A stretch of 30,745 nt of DNA, taken from an uncultured Candidatus Saccharibacteria bacterium. Lineage in GTDB: Bacteria; Patescibacteriota; Saccharimonadia; Saccharimonadales; Saccharimonadaceae. Below the pieces are notes generated by a model. The model searched no databases and was not told the DNA's origin. It saw only the letters and a list, made by a program, of their open reading frames with translations. The translations under genes were made by a program, and so were the position numbers. Positions 6,628 through 13,740 of this stretch are shown piece by piece. Where the stretch lies: the NCBI GenBank assembly GCA_937889535.1, contig CALBZW010000001.1:1-30745 (forward strand), given 5' to 3'. The first letter of the stretch is position 1; each line of letters starts with the position of its first letter.

Positions 6628-7677
6628 TTAGCATTGTTTGGAGTGTTTTTGACGTATGGTCAAGATAATGCCGGCTAAGCTAGTAATGAGAATGAATGTA
6701 GAGACGCCGGTGCTAATGGCATTTGTAACTTCGACGCCGCCGTTAGGCGCAGTTGGAGCGGATTTCTTGGGGGTTGTAATTTCGATGGTTTCGCTCGGAG
6801 TAAGGACTTCGGTATTGGAACCGTAGACGGCATACTTGGAGAGATGGGATGTATTGAAGGTGATGGAACCGTTTTGATAGCTGGCGTCAATTGTTTCGGA
6901 AATTTGACCGTTCTCAATATAGGCGACTTTGTATTTTTTGTAGGTTTTTGTGACTGGGATAGTGATAGTGAGGCTGGTGTTGGAGAGTGGGACAGTAACT
7001 GCGTTGTTCATGAGGCTGATGTCGTGGGCGGAGATATATTCATAGTTGGTTAAGGTGAGGCCGCTGGCGTCGGTTGGGAGAACGCTAAGGGTGTGATTTG
7101 GGTAGTATTTGTCGCTGGTGGTGAGAGTTATGCCGCTGTCGGTGAAGATGTTTTTCATGTTGTTTTTGATGTTTGAAGAGTCGGTGACATCGTCCGTGGT
7201 TCCAGCGGTGATGAGGTTGGTAATTTCCTGCTGACGAGTAGAATTAACGACGCCGGTAGACATAGTGTCACCAATAACGACGACAGGAGTGGCGTAGGAG
7301 CCGTTAGCTGACTTTTGGCCGTAGGCGTCGGCAATTTGTTCTAAGAGGGTAAAATTCCGGTTGTTCTGAGATAGTTCATAGCTGACGACGCGAAATTTGT
7401 CGCTATGGGCTGGCAATAGATTATTTTTGATGAAGTTGTAGAAGTTTTCGCAATTTTTGCAGCCGTTTTTGCGGAAGACGTAAATCGTGGTGACGTCGTT
7501 AGTGTCGCGGTAGTTGCTATTAGCGAAATCGTAACTGATATTTTCGGCGGCGAAAGTTTCGGATAGAGTTTCACTGGCATATTTAGATAAGTCAACTGTG
7601 ACCGATGCGGCAGCGACGTTGGACGACAGGATGAAGGTGCTGATGATGGCGGCGAATGCCAGAATGAGTTTTTTCAT
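6628..7677 (-). CDS. Exported thioredoxin-fold protein with C-terminal membrane anchor
   Basis: 349 aa. Signal peptide 1-24 (cleavage near AAA). A thioredoxin-like region has a redox motif GCKNC (Cys73, Cys76) after the strand TTIYVF and a later cis-Pro-like segment YATPVVVIGD. A beta-rich region (about 180-290) and a short Thr/Pro-rich stretch follow, then a C-terminal helix (about 322-342) with a basic tail RQKHSKQC. The end looks like a wall-anchor signal, but there is no canonical LPXTG; APTAPNGG occupies that position. GGGAGA upstream serves the start, with a TACAAT box above it. Likely an extracytoplasmic disulfide or redox protein tethered to the envelope. The thioredoxin assignment is from motif and order only. 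Confidence 0.6.
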   Translation of the reverse strand: MKKLILAFAAIISTFILSSNVAAASVTVDLSKYASETLSETFAAENISYDFANSNYRDTNDVTTIYVFRKNGCKNCENFYNFIKNNLLPAHSDKFRVVSYELSQNNRNFTLLEQIADAYGQKSANGSYATPVVVIGDTMSTGVVNSTRQQEITNLITAGTTDDVTDSSNIKNNMKNIFTDSGITLTTSDKYYPNHTLSVLPTDASGLTLTNYEYISAHDISLMNNAVTVPLSNTSLTITIPVTKTYKKYKVAYIENGQISETIDASYQNGSITFNTSHLSKYAVYGSNTEVLTPSETIEITTPKKSAPTAPNGGVEVTNAISTGVSTFILITSLAGIILTIRQKHSKQC

Positions 7678-7741
7678 AGATTCTCCCTTAGTTTAGACTA
7701 TTGTAACGTATTTTGGATAAAAGTCGATAGTTAATACTATC

Positions 7742-7764
7742 AAAAATCGCCCTTGGGGGCGACT
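7742..7764 (-). terminator. Terminator after Hsp20 gene
   Basis: On the minus strand a TCGCCC-CCAA-GGGCGA stem-loop is followed by ATTTTTG, 26 nt past the Hsp20 stop. Confidence 0.75.
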
Positions 7765-7789
7765 CTTGATGTGTGAGTAACTAAGCCTA

Positions 7790-8284
7790 CTATTGGATGG
7801 CGATTTTAATCGGAGCTTCGACTTTTTCTTTTTCGAAAGTGATTGTCAAAACGCCGTCTTTAAGTTCGGCTTTAACTGTACCTTCCTCCTCCTTGACTTG
7901 GACTGGAAGGGCGATTGTACGTGAGAACTCTCCCCAATAGCACTCTTGGATATGCCAAGCAGTAGTATTTTCATCTTCCCCACCACTCAGAATACCAGAA
8001 ATGGTAAGAATATTGTCGGAAATTGTCACGTTAAGATCTGATTTGGAAATGCCAGCGGTGCGGGCTTTCACAACTAATTTGTCGGCGGTTTCGTAGACAT
8101 CTACAGCGAGCTGTCCTGGAAAGTCGTCGGTATTTTCCCACTCTTCGTCCACCTCGTTTGATGGTTCTGCGCTCAATGCAACTTTGCTGCTCGAATCTAC
8201 AATCGACGAAGTGTCGGTATCATCGAGGAAAGCAGCGGCGAGTTCATCTTCCATCAGCATGTCGTCACTGTTAGTACGAGCCAT
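7790..8284 (-). CDS. Small heat-shock protein (Hsp20/alpha-crystallin)
   Basis: 164 aa. An acidic, low-complexity N-terminal arm (1-60, rich in D/E/S) precedes an alpha-crystallin domain from about residue 57. Typical strands are LAVDVYETADKLVVKA and LNVTISDNILTISG, with the family signature AELKDGVLTITF near the end. The C-terminal IKIAI matches the I-x-I motif used in oligomer assembly. An ATP-independent holdase that keeps unfolding proteins soluble. Start chosen by GGAGGT upstream; a TATAAT box lies at about 8320. No CIRCE site is seen here, unlike groES. A single gene with its own terminator. Confidence 0.9.
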   Translation of the reverse strand: MARTNSDDMLMEDELAAAFLDDTDTSSIVDSSSKVALSAEPSNEVDEEWENTDDFPGQLAVDVYETADKLVVKARTAGISKSDLNVTISDNILTISGILSGGEDENTTAWHIQECYWGEFSRTIALPVQVKEEEGTVKAELKDGVLTITFEKEKVEAPIKIAIQ

Positions 8285-8358
8285 TGCTTTGAATTACCTC
8301 CGTTATATATTGTTATGCTTTATTATAAATCCATTTCGTAGTAAAATCAATACTAATC

Positions 8359-9093
8359 ATGAAATTCGTTGTAAAAAATACAACAAAATGTGGGGTTTTG
8401 GACCTACTTTGTCCGCACTCTTGTAGGGGTTGTGGGTGCTTGGGGAGCGTGTTGTGTGAACGTTGTAAAAAAAACCTGATTTCGAAGCGGAGGCCGATTT
8501 GTCCAATCTGCAAGCAGGAATTTGATGTGGTGGCTTTAGGGCCGGAGACGCAAAAATGTCCGGATTGTGGGTCGGCAGGGTTCATGGGGTTATTTGTGGG
8601 AGGATGGCGCGAAGGGGCGTTGATGAAGATGGTAGAAGAGTATAAATATCAATCAGTGTGGGCGGTGGGCGACGCATTGGTTGATATACTTGATGCAGCG
8701 TTACCGAATCATGAGGGTGAGAGTTGGCGGGGTGAAGAACTTGTAGTAGTTCCCTTGCCGACGATCGGGAGACATGTAAGAGAGCGGGGTTTAGATCATA
8801 CGTTGAGATTGGCACGGAAACTTGCTAGGAGGCGGGGGTGGAAGTGCGAGAAGTTATTGGTTAGGGCGGTAGACACGGTGCAGGTAGGGGCGAAGGCTAG
8901 CGAACGTGAGGAGCAGGCTAGAAAAGCGTATGCGGTGCGAGGTAAATTGGATGCGAAGAAAGTTTATGTACTATTGGATGATGTTTGGACGACAGGTGCG
9001 AGTATGCGGGCTGCAGCAGAAGTAATGAAAGTGACGGGGGCGGAGAGGGTAGTGGGGCTAGTGGTAGCGGCGGGGAGAGGGAGAGAGGGCTAG
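8359..9093 (+). CDS. comF: ComF-family phosphoribosyltransferase
   Basis: 244 aa. The N-terminal zinc-binding region is rich in CxxC pairs (CPHSCRGCGC, CERC, CPICKQ, CPDCG, residues about 11-75). A type I PRTase-like fold follows, with the PRPP loop LLDDVWTTGAS at 205-215. ComF proteins are needed for natural DNA uptake in several bacteria, probably handling the incoming single strand. Length and domain order fit the family. A TAAAAT box ends 11 nt before the ATG, so the mRNA leader would be only a few bases. Presence near VirB2/VirB6-like genes fits a DNA-uptake role, which is inference. ComEC and ComFA are not in the window. Confidence 0.85.
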   Translation: MKFVVKNTTKCGVLDLLCPHSCRGCGCLGSVLCERCKKNLISKRRPICPICKQEFDVVALGPETQKCPDCGSAGFMGLFVGGWREGALMKMVEEYKYQSVWAVGDALVDILDAALPNHEGESWRGEELVVVPLPTIGRHVRERGLDHTLRLARKLARRRGWKCEKLLVRAVDTVQVGAKASEREEQARKAYAVRGKLDAKKVYVLLDDVWTTGASMRAAAEVMKVTGAERVVGLVVAAGRGREG

Positions 9094-9228
9094 TTCTTTC
9101 GGGCTATTACTACGTTAGAGTCTGCGACTGCTCCCTCGCTGGGCTTTAGCCCCGCTCGGTCTGCTGCTCGACTCTGCCTTGTACTAGCTCCGAGATAACG
9201 TCGCCCTAAAATAGACGTTGTTTTAGGG
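9091..9228 (+). other. 3' structured element T1
   Basis: Gene-free stretch that begins at the comF stop. It resembles 22295-22412, which likewise begins at a stop codon. Shared pieces in order are CTAGTTCT, CTACG, ACTGCTC, GCCTTGTA, CTCCGA and ATAACGT-GCCC. In T1 ACGTTA pairs with TAACGT, GAGTC with GACTC, and GGGCTTTAGCCC forms the tip. A last hairpin CCCTAAAA/TTTTAGGG ends it. Possibly a terminator-like or small RNA family. Confidence 0.45.
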
Positions 9229-9234
9229 TTAACT

Positions 9235-9269
9235 AAGTACCACCATATATAATATATATGGTGGTACTT
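9235..9269. repeat. Perfect 17-bp inverted repeat
   Basis: AAGTACCACCATATATA, one central base, then its exact complement. It lies between the convergent comF and pilin genes, 20 nt from the pilin stop codon. No T-run follows on either strand, so it is a weak fit to a terminator and may be a cruciform or protein site. Confidence 0.7.
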
Positions 9270-9288
9270 GAAAATGGCTTAGTCTTTA

Positions 9289-9714
9289 TTATGCGAGTTG
9301 GCTCAGGAAGAGCATGGCGCCTTCGGTGGTTTCTGGAGCCGAGACGGTGCTAATCGTGTTCAAGACGAAGTTGACGATAGCGAACGCGAGAACAGCGATA
9401 ATGAGGCCAATAATGGCATAGAGAATTGTGTTTTTTGCGTCGGTGATTTTTTTGCTGTCACCACCGGACATGATATAACGGAGACCGCCCCAGATCAACA
9501 TAACGACGGAAATAACGCCGACGACATAAAGGACGGTATTTGTGATTCGAGTAAAGACGCCGTCAACGCCAACTAACTCGGCAGGCATACCTTCGGCGCG
9601 AGCCGCTTCGGCGCCCTCGCGGACGGTCAGAGCCATGGCCTTGCCAGCGCAAAGCGTTGCCATTGTGCAGATACCTGTAACAATTTGTAATATATTCTTA
9701 GTGAACTTCTTCAT
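9289..9714 (-). CDS. T4SS-type pilin-like protein
   Basis: 141 aa from the ATG at 9714 (MKKFTKN), preferred over an upstream in-frame start because it gives a clean signal peptide ending near AMA (residue 28). The mature N-terminus (VREGAEAARAEGMPAELVGVDG) has no Cys, unlike the 3994-5709 copies. Two helices flank GGLRYIMSGGDSKKITDAKN and the second reads ILYAIIGLIIAVLAFAIVNFV. Fifth member of the pilin family in the window but on the other strand with its own promoter (TGTTATAAT, about 9770-9780). Its leader carries a 16-bp palindrome. Confidence 0.8.
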   Translation of the reverse strand: MKKFTKNILQIVTGICTMATLCAGKAMALTVREGAEAARAEGMPAELVGVDGVFTRITNTVLYVVGVISVVMLIWGGLRYIMSGGDSKKITDAKNTILYAIIGLIIAVLAFAIVNFVLNTISTVSAPETTEGAMLFLSQLA

Positions 9715-9737
9715 CCTAAAAATCTCGCAATTAACCC

Positions 9738-9753
9738 TTACGCATATGCGTAA
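9738..9753. promoter_or_regulatory. 16-bp palindrome in pilin leader (possible operator)
   Basis: TTACGCATATGCGTAA is a perfect palindrome between the TATAAT box and the ATG at 9714. Position and symmetry fit a dimeric repressor site; no regulator is identified. Confidence 0.45.
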
Positions 9754-9775
9754 AAACATGTATTATTTGCTTTAT

Positions 9776-9993
9776 TATAACACAGAAATGAAAATGTGGG
9801 GTGATATTGTATTCTTATGATTAGTTTGGCTGTTTGATATGTGGAGGGTGGGAGAAGTGGATTGCTGGCGCAATCCTTGGCTGTCGGGCGTCATCAGTGA
9901 TGGGAGAAACTTCGCAAAACTGCGTTTTGCTCAGCGGGCTTCGCCCTACGAACTCGCCTGGGAGTCCGAACCCCCGCTTCTCTAGCGAGAAGT
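9776..9993. other. Gene-free stretch before tRNA-Ser
   Basis: No gene seen. It holds hairpin pieces (GCAAAAC/GTTTTGC near 9915-9931, GGGC/GCCC near 9939-9949, CTTCTC/GAGAAG near 9977-9992). A 12-nt copy of the tRNA-Ser 3' end (GGAGGGTGGGAG) lies at about 9842-9853. Confidence 0.4.
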
Positions 9994-10021
9994 AAAAAGC
10001 CTGCCGAATGGCAGTCTTTTT
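9994..10021 (-). terminator. Terminator of tRNA-Ser(GCT)
   Basis: Stem GACTGCC/GGCAGGC with an ATTC loop and a T-run on the minus strand, 6 nt past the CCA end. Also T-flanked on the plus strand. Confidence 0.75.
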
Positions 10022-10027
10022 CCTTCC

Positions 10028-10120
10028 TGGCGGAGGGTGGGAGATTCGAACTCCCGCTCCAGGTCTCCCCAGACTAACGATTTAGCAAACCGTCCCCTTC
10101 AGCCACTTGGGTAACCCTCC
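10028..10120 (-). tRNA. tRNA-Ser (anticodon GCT)
   Basis: Class II tRNA with a long variable arm. Acceptor GGAGGGT/ACCCTCC, anticodon loop TTGCTAA giving GCT (codons AGC/AGT), T loop GTTCGAATC, encoded CCA. TATAAT at 10136-10131 lies 10 nt before the mature 5' end. Confidence 0.93.
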
Positions 10121-10188
10121 GTATGAGTATATTATAGCATGAATTTGGAGAAAGTTGTTAATTCCCCACTATATCATATGGAGTGTGT

Positions 10189-10194
10189 TATAAT
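10189..10194 (+). promoter_or_regulatory. -10 box placed for a leaderless mRNA
   Basis: TATAAT ends 6 nt before the ATG at 10201, with no ribosome site between. Confidence 0.55.
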
Positions 10195-10200
10195 GTGCTT

Positions 10201-10671
10201 ATGGTGAGTCAAACTAAAGACGTGATTACTTGGGAAGCAGAAGAGTATATCGTACGTGAGAAGAATACTTGGTGGTATGTGGGTTTGGTGGCAGTGAGTC
10301 TAGTATTGGTGGGGTTGGCAGTATTGGCGCAGGCGTGGACATTTTTGGCGGTAATTGTTTTGAGTGTGGTAGCGTTGCTAGTTTATACTTTGAGGCCGCC
10401 GCGGATGTTGCAGTATACTTTAACAAACAAGGGTTTGAGCGAGGGGGAGAAGTTATATGATTATTCGGAGTTTAAGGCGTTTGGAATTTTGCGTGAGGGT
10501 AATCATTTTGCGATTGTATTGACGCCACGAAAGCGGTTTTCGCCGCGAGTGACGGTATTCTTCCCTCAGTCGCAAGGTGAGGCGATTGTTGATGCGTTTG
10601 GTGCGAGGTTGCCGATGGAAGAAGTAAAATTAGATTTGTTAGATAAGTTAATAAAGTTCTTGCGTATTTGA
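10201..10671 (+). CDS. Two-helix membrane protein of unknown function
   Basis: 156 aa from the ATG at 10201. An in-frame GTG exists 6 nt upstream, but the -10 box position favours the ATG. A short hydrophilic N-terminus (MVSQTKDVITWEAEEYIVRE) is followed by two adjacent membrane helices (about 25-68) and a soluble C-terminal domain. That domain has beta-strand pattern (LQYTLTNKGLSEGEKLYDYSEF...HFAIVLTPRKRFSPRVTVFFP), of the kind found in small membrane-tethered PH-like domains. A conserved-looking CPR protein I cannot name. It ends with TGA, which shows TGA is a stop here. The next gene has its own promoter (TATAAT 10684-10689). Confidence 0.7.
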   Translation: MVSQTKDVITWEAEEYIVREKNTWWYVGLVAVSLVLVGLAVLAQAWTFLAVIVLSVVALLVYTLRPPRMLQYTLTNKGLSEGEKLYDYSEFKAFGILREGNHFAIVLTPRKRFSPRVTVFFPQSQGEAIVDAFGARLPMEEVKLDLLDKLIKFLRI

Positions 10672-10741
10672 AAATGGTTGTGTTATAATAGATAATATAC
10701 GTTATGTAATATAAGGTAACAATAAAGAAGGTGGGCAATAT

Positions 10742-11233
10742 ATGAACCAAAACCGTAATAAAGACAACGATCTGCAACGAGCAATCGACGAGATTACCCA
10801 GAAGGGTGGCTCAAATAATCCGAAGCCAGCTGCGGCTGCGCCATCTAGCCAACCACCAGTTGGTATGATGCCACCAAGCCAGGCTCCAGCTGCGGCTGCG
10901 CCGGCAATGAAGTTGCCAACGAATCCGATGCCACAGCCACAAATGGCAGCTCCGACGATGGGTATGAGCGCAGGCTTTGGTCGTGCGATGAGCTATGGTG
11001 CGGATATTTCGAAAGTTAAGGAAGCGGCGCTTAAAGAGCTCTTCCCGATCATGGACCGGGTAGAAGTTGAGCCAGAAAAACGCTTCTTGTTGTACCAGGA
11101 AATGTTAAATACAATGCGTGATAAGGCGGTGATTGCTCCAGCTTATGAGGCAGCACGGCAGATTCGTGACGATAAGGTAAGGGCTGATTCCTTGCTTTAC
11201 CTCATCAATAGTATTGATGAGATGAGCTTGTAG
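10742..11233 (+). CDS. Hypothetical protein with Ala/Pro/Met-rich N-terminus
   Basis: 163 aa. Residues 1-20 are charged and helical. Residues about 28-80 are a disordered Pro/Ala/Met/Gln-rich segment (PAAAAPSSQPPVGMMPPSQ). Residues 90-163 form a predicted all-helical domain (KEAALKELFPIMDRVEVEPEKR...ADSLLYLINSIDEMSL). No signal or membrane helix, so probably cytoplasmic. The leader is about 45 nt, with GAAGGTGG near the ATG, unlike the leaderless neighbour. A strong terminator follows. Function unknown; the disordered arm plus helical domain suggests a scaffold or adaptor, which is a guess. Confidence 0.75.
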   Translation: MNQNRNKDNDLQRAIDEITQKGGSNNPKPAAAAPSSQPPVGMMPPSQAPAAAAPAMKLPTNPMPQPQMAAPTMGMSAGFGRAMSYGADISKVKEAALKELFPIMDRVEVEPEKRFLLYQEMLNTMRDKAVIAPAYEAARQIRDDKVRADSLLYLINSIDEMSL

Positions 11234-11243
11234 TCAAGTGAAC

Positions 11244-11272
11244 AAAAAGACTCCCGTGAGGGAGTCTTTTTG
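11244..11272 (+). terminator. Rho-independent terminator
   Basis: AAAAAGACTCCC / GGGAGTCTTTTT stem-loop 10 nt after the stop at 11233. Confidence 0.9.
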
Positions 11273-11290
11273 TGCCCATGAATCTACTAG

Positions 11291-11398
11291 CTAAGTTGGT
11301 GAATCTTTACTACGAGACGAAAAGTGGTAAAAAGGCGGCAACACCATATACCTACTACGGACAAAAGCCAATGGTAACTGTACTATGGTGGTGGCGCC
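11291..11398 (-). repeat. Degenerate cassette C3 (5' arm only)
   Basis: Minus strand. The full conserved arm is present (GGCGCC at 11398-11393 through LAFVRS), then it diverges after about 47 nt into unrelated sequence (RYMVLPPFYHF) and ends at a stop 25 codons on. It starts 1 nt after the stop codon of the PEGA-protein gene. Either a deleted cassette or an arm without a core. Confidence 0.7.
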
Positions 11399-11399
11399 G

Positions 11400-12353
11400 T
11401 TATTCTTTGGCGTCGTTTGGCGCACGATAAGATTGATACTCTGAACTGACGTTATTGTAGATAATATTGTAGTCGTTAGGGTTATAGCCAAGTTCTTCGA
11501 TTTTTTGAAGGGCGATTTTATGACTGTTGCCGGAAGCGTCATTGATAATGAGGCGGAATTGGTTGTTTTCGTATGAGTAGTTTATGGTATATTGTGTGTG
11601 TTCTGCATAGTTATTACTAAAATATTCAACTTGGATGGGTAGGTATTTGAGGATTGGGTATTTAGAGATGAGTTGCTTGGTCTCTTCTGGCCCGGTGTAC
11701 TCGTAAATAATTTCATAATCATTAATGTTTTGACCACTGCTCTTTAAGTATTCTATCGCTTCATCTTGGTAAACGCCGACGTTGTCGGTGATTTTGATGC
11801 AGAAGTTGGACCTGCAGCCGTCAAAAATGCCATAGTCGATGCGATAATTAGTAAAATCGTAGCCGCGATCGCGATCGGTATTTTGGTAGGGGAGGACTTG
11901 GATAATTGGATACTTGGCAATATATTCGTCGCTGCCTAATTGGTATGCGGCGTCATAGACGGCTTGACGGCGGCCGGATTCGTTGGGGTTATTATTATAA
12001 TAAGTAGAATTTTCTTCGGTAGGTTCGAGTGCGATATAAAGATGCGATTCTTGATTGGCGATTAGTTCGATAGGCAATGCCTGAGAAATAAAACCGTCAG
12101 CGGAGATTTCGGCGGTGTAGGATCCGGGATAGTATTTGACGGTCTCTTTGGTTTTGAATTGATGTCCATCTATAGAGACAGTAGCGTTGATTGGGGCGAC
12201 GACGATATTGAGGGTGGCGGTCTTTTGAAGATTGATGATCATTAGAACGATTGCGAGGATAATAAGACCGCAAAATCCTACGATAGAGAGGATAAAAAGG
12301 TTCTTGCGGTTATGCGCGTAGCTTTCTTCAGAATAAGTTATACTTGGTGGCAT
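11400..12353 (-). CDS. Single-pass membrane protein with PEGA-like domain
   Basis: 317 aa. Cytoplasmic N-terminus of about 17 residues, one membrane helix (about 18-42), then a PEGA-like beta domain (about 48-112: NIVVAPINATVSIDGHQF...YYPGSYTAEISADGF), which in other proteins is a surface or wall-proximal module. The rest holds two related units of roughly 85 aa, each starting with a KYPI(I/L)-LP segment and ending with NDY-IIY (about 145-225 and 230-305). A single Cys pair (CRSNFC) lies in the first unit. AGGAG upstream sets the start, 15 nt after the wall hydrolase stop, so the two genes form an operon. Probably an envelope protein facing outward; function unknown. Confidence 0.75.
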   Translation of the reverse strand: MPPSITYSEESYAHNRKNLFILSIVGFCGLIILAIVLMIINLQKTATLNIVVAPINATVSIDGHQFKTKETVKYYPGSYTAEISADGFISQALPIELIANQESHLYIALEPTEENSTYYNNNPNESGRRQAVYDAAYQLGSDEYIAKYPIIQVLPYQNTDRDRGYDFTNYRIDYGIFDGCRSNFCIKITDNVGVYQDEAIEYLKSSGQNINDYEIIYEYTGPEETKQLISKYPILKYLPIQVEYFSNNYAEHTQYTINYSYENNQFRLIINDASGNSHKIALQKIEELGYNPNDYNIIYNNVSSEYQSYRAPNDAKE

Positions 12354-12368
12354 GCTTTTTCTCCTAAT

Positions 12369-13660
12369 TTATGTTTCGTTGGCCGGGGTTTTACCTGTGA
12401 AGCGAAAGATATTATAATCGCCGCGCCAGTCGCTGAAATAAACGCCAGGGTTAAATTCACCGGTACGGCTGCCGATGGAGGCCGATGCGATGCCCTCCGT
12501 TCCGTCGTCGCGTTTAACGTACATCATGATATGGCCGTTAAGTACCATAATATCGCCGGGTTGCATGTTAGAGGTGTTATGTTCGTTGGGAATTTCTTGG
12601 TAGAGTTCGGGATGTTGGCGAAAATAGACTAACTGCTTGTTAGTGTTGCCTATTTCTACGTTTGGGTCAGCTTTGGCATAGCGAATGACTGTGGCGACGA
12701 AACGGTCGCAGCTACAACCCGGTACAGGTATGCCTCCACCGACGTCGCCAGTGCCAACTTCTGCCATGGCGGTTTTGTATTCTGGTTTTGCGTTGCAACC
12801 GTGTCCAGTTTCTGGCCAGGCGAGCTGTAAGGCAACCTCATTAAGGCTATTACTCCCACAAATTCCGGCAATAGCGGCATATTGAGTATAGGCTCCAGGG
12901 CGCTTACTAGTGGCGCTGGAATCATATACTCCGTCTGCGACATACATACCGCTCCAACGTGGGTCCATGTTGGGGCTAGTAGGGTCGCGCCGTTCGTCGA
13001 ACATGTTCATAACATAAGGTGAACCTTCACCGTTTTGGGCTTCTTCTTGCGAAAATCCCATGGCGACAGCCTTATCGATGTATTTTTGTGCCGTGCCATT
13101 GTATCGGAAGAACATGCGTTTAATTCCCTCTGGTGTGGTGAGATCTAGTCCTTTGCCATAACTATCATGAATAAAACCGGCGGTGAGTTTGGTTTGACGG
13201 AGGAATTCGGCATCGCTGATAGAGTCGGCGGGAGGAAATACGATGCCGTGGCCGTATAACTGATACACGCCTTGCCCGTTGCTTGGGTTGTAGCGGCGAA
13301 GGCTGGTTTCGCGATAGTGGATGACGGCCAGCAGGCGCCAATCGAAGCCATAAGGTTGAGCGGCTTCTTCATAAAAAGGGCGATTGGCTTCAATGGCGGC
13401 CAGGTCGGCTTCACTAAAGACGTTGACCCCAGCATAGTTTTGGCCATTGGCGGCAGGACCATTAGGACTACAGTTGTCGCTCGAACCACCAGACGGATTA
13501 TAGTAGTAGACGCCGTAAGCGTACAGTTCATCGAGAGTTGTGTCGGTTAATCCAAGCGCTTGCTGGGGGGGGGGGCGATTAGAAGGAAAGTGAGAACGCA
13601 GGCGATAAGGTGCACAAAAAATTGACCAAGATTAAATTGAGCAACTTTCCCACTTTTCAT
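12369..13660 (-). pseudogene. Secreted lysozyme-like plus CHAP-like wall hydrolase, out of frame at a C11 tract (possibly phase-variable)
   Basis: The best start, ATG at 13660, opens a signal peptide (MKSGKVAQFNLGQFF...LTFLLIAPPP). With the 11 C present it soon stops (SKRLD, then TAA). Adding one C, or removing two, joins it to a long frame ending at 12369: about 430 aa. That frame has no start codon of its own above the tract. It encodes a soluble lytic transglycosylase-like domain (FDWRLLAVIHYRETSL with the probable catalytic Glu, then GVYQLYGHG and FFRYNG), a spacer, and a C-terminal CHAP/NlpC-like domain (GCSCDRFVATVIRYA with the probable catalytic Cys; GHIMMYV with the probable His). It would cleave peptidoglycan outside the cell. 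Translation could also begin internally, for example near 13268, but that would lose the catalytic Glu. A sequencing error in the homopolymer is the main alternative to phase variation. Confidence 0.75.
13565..13575 (-). repeat. C11 homopolymer in the wall hydrolase signal-peptide region
   Basis: Eleven G on the plus strand (C on the coding strand), the longest single-base run I noticed. It lies where the signal peptide ends. Lengths of 9 or 12 restore the frame; 10 and 11 do not. Confidence 0.9.
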
Positions 13661-13696
13661 TATTACTATAATAAGTTTTGGATGGAGAGTTGTCAA

Positions 13697-13726
13697 GAAA
13701 AAGCAGCTCCCTAAGGAGCTGCTTTT
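13697..13726 (-). terminator. Terminator of groES-groEL operon
   Basis: GCAGCTCC-TTAG-GGAGCTGC stem-loop with T-run TTTTTC on the minus strand, 15 nt after the groEL stop. Confidence 0.9.
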
Positions 13727-13740
13727 GGCGACTCTGCGGT

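Noticed and set aside
9842..9853. Second tRNA-Ser or attachment site from the 12-nt match GGAGGGTGGGAG
   Set aside because: Too short and no other tRNA parts in order; may be chance.
12369..13268. Wall hydrolase starting at 13268 as a complete gene
   Set aside because: That start would remove the catalytic Glu segment and any signal peptide. The frame is open well upstream to the poly-C tract.
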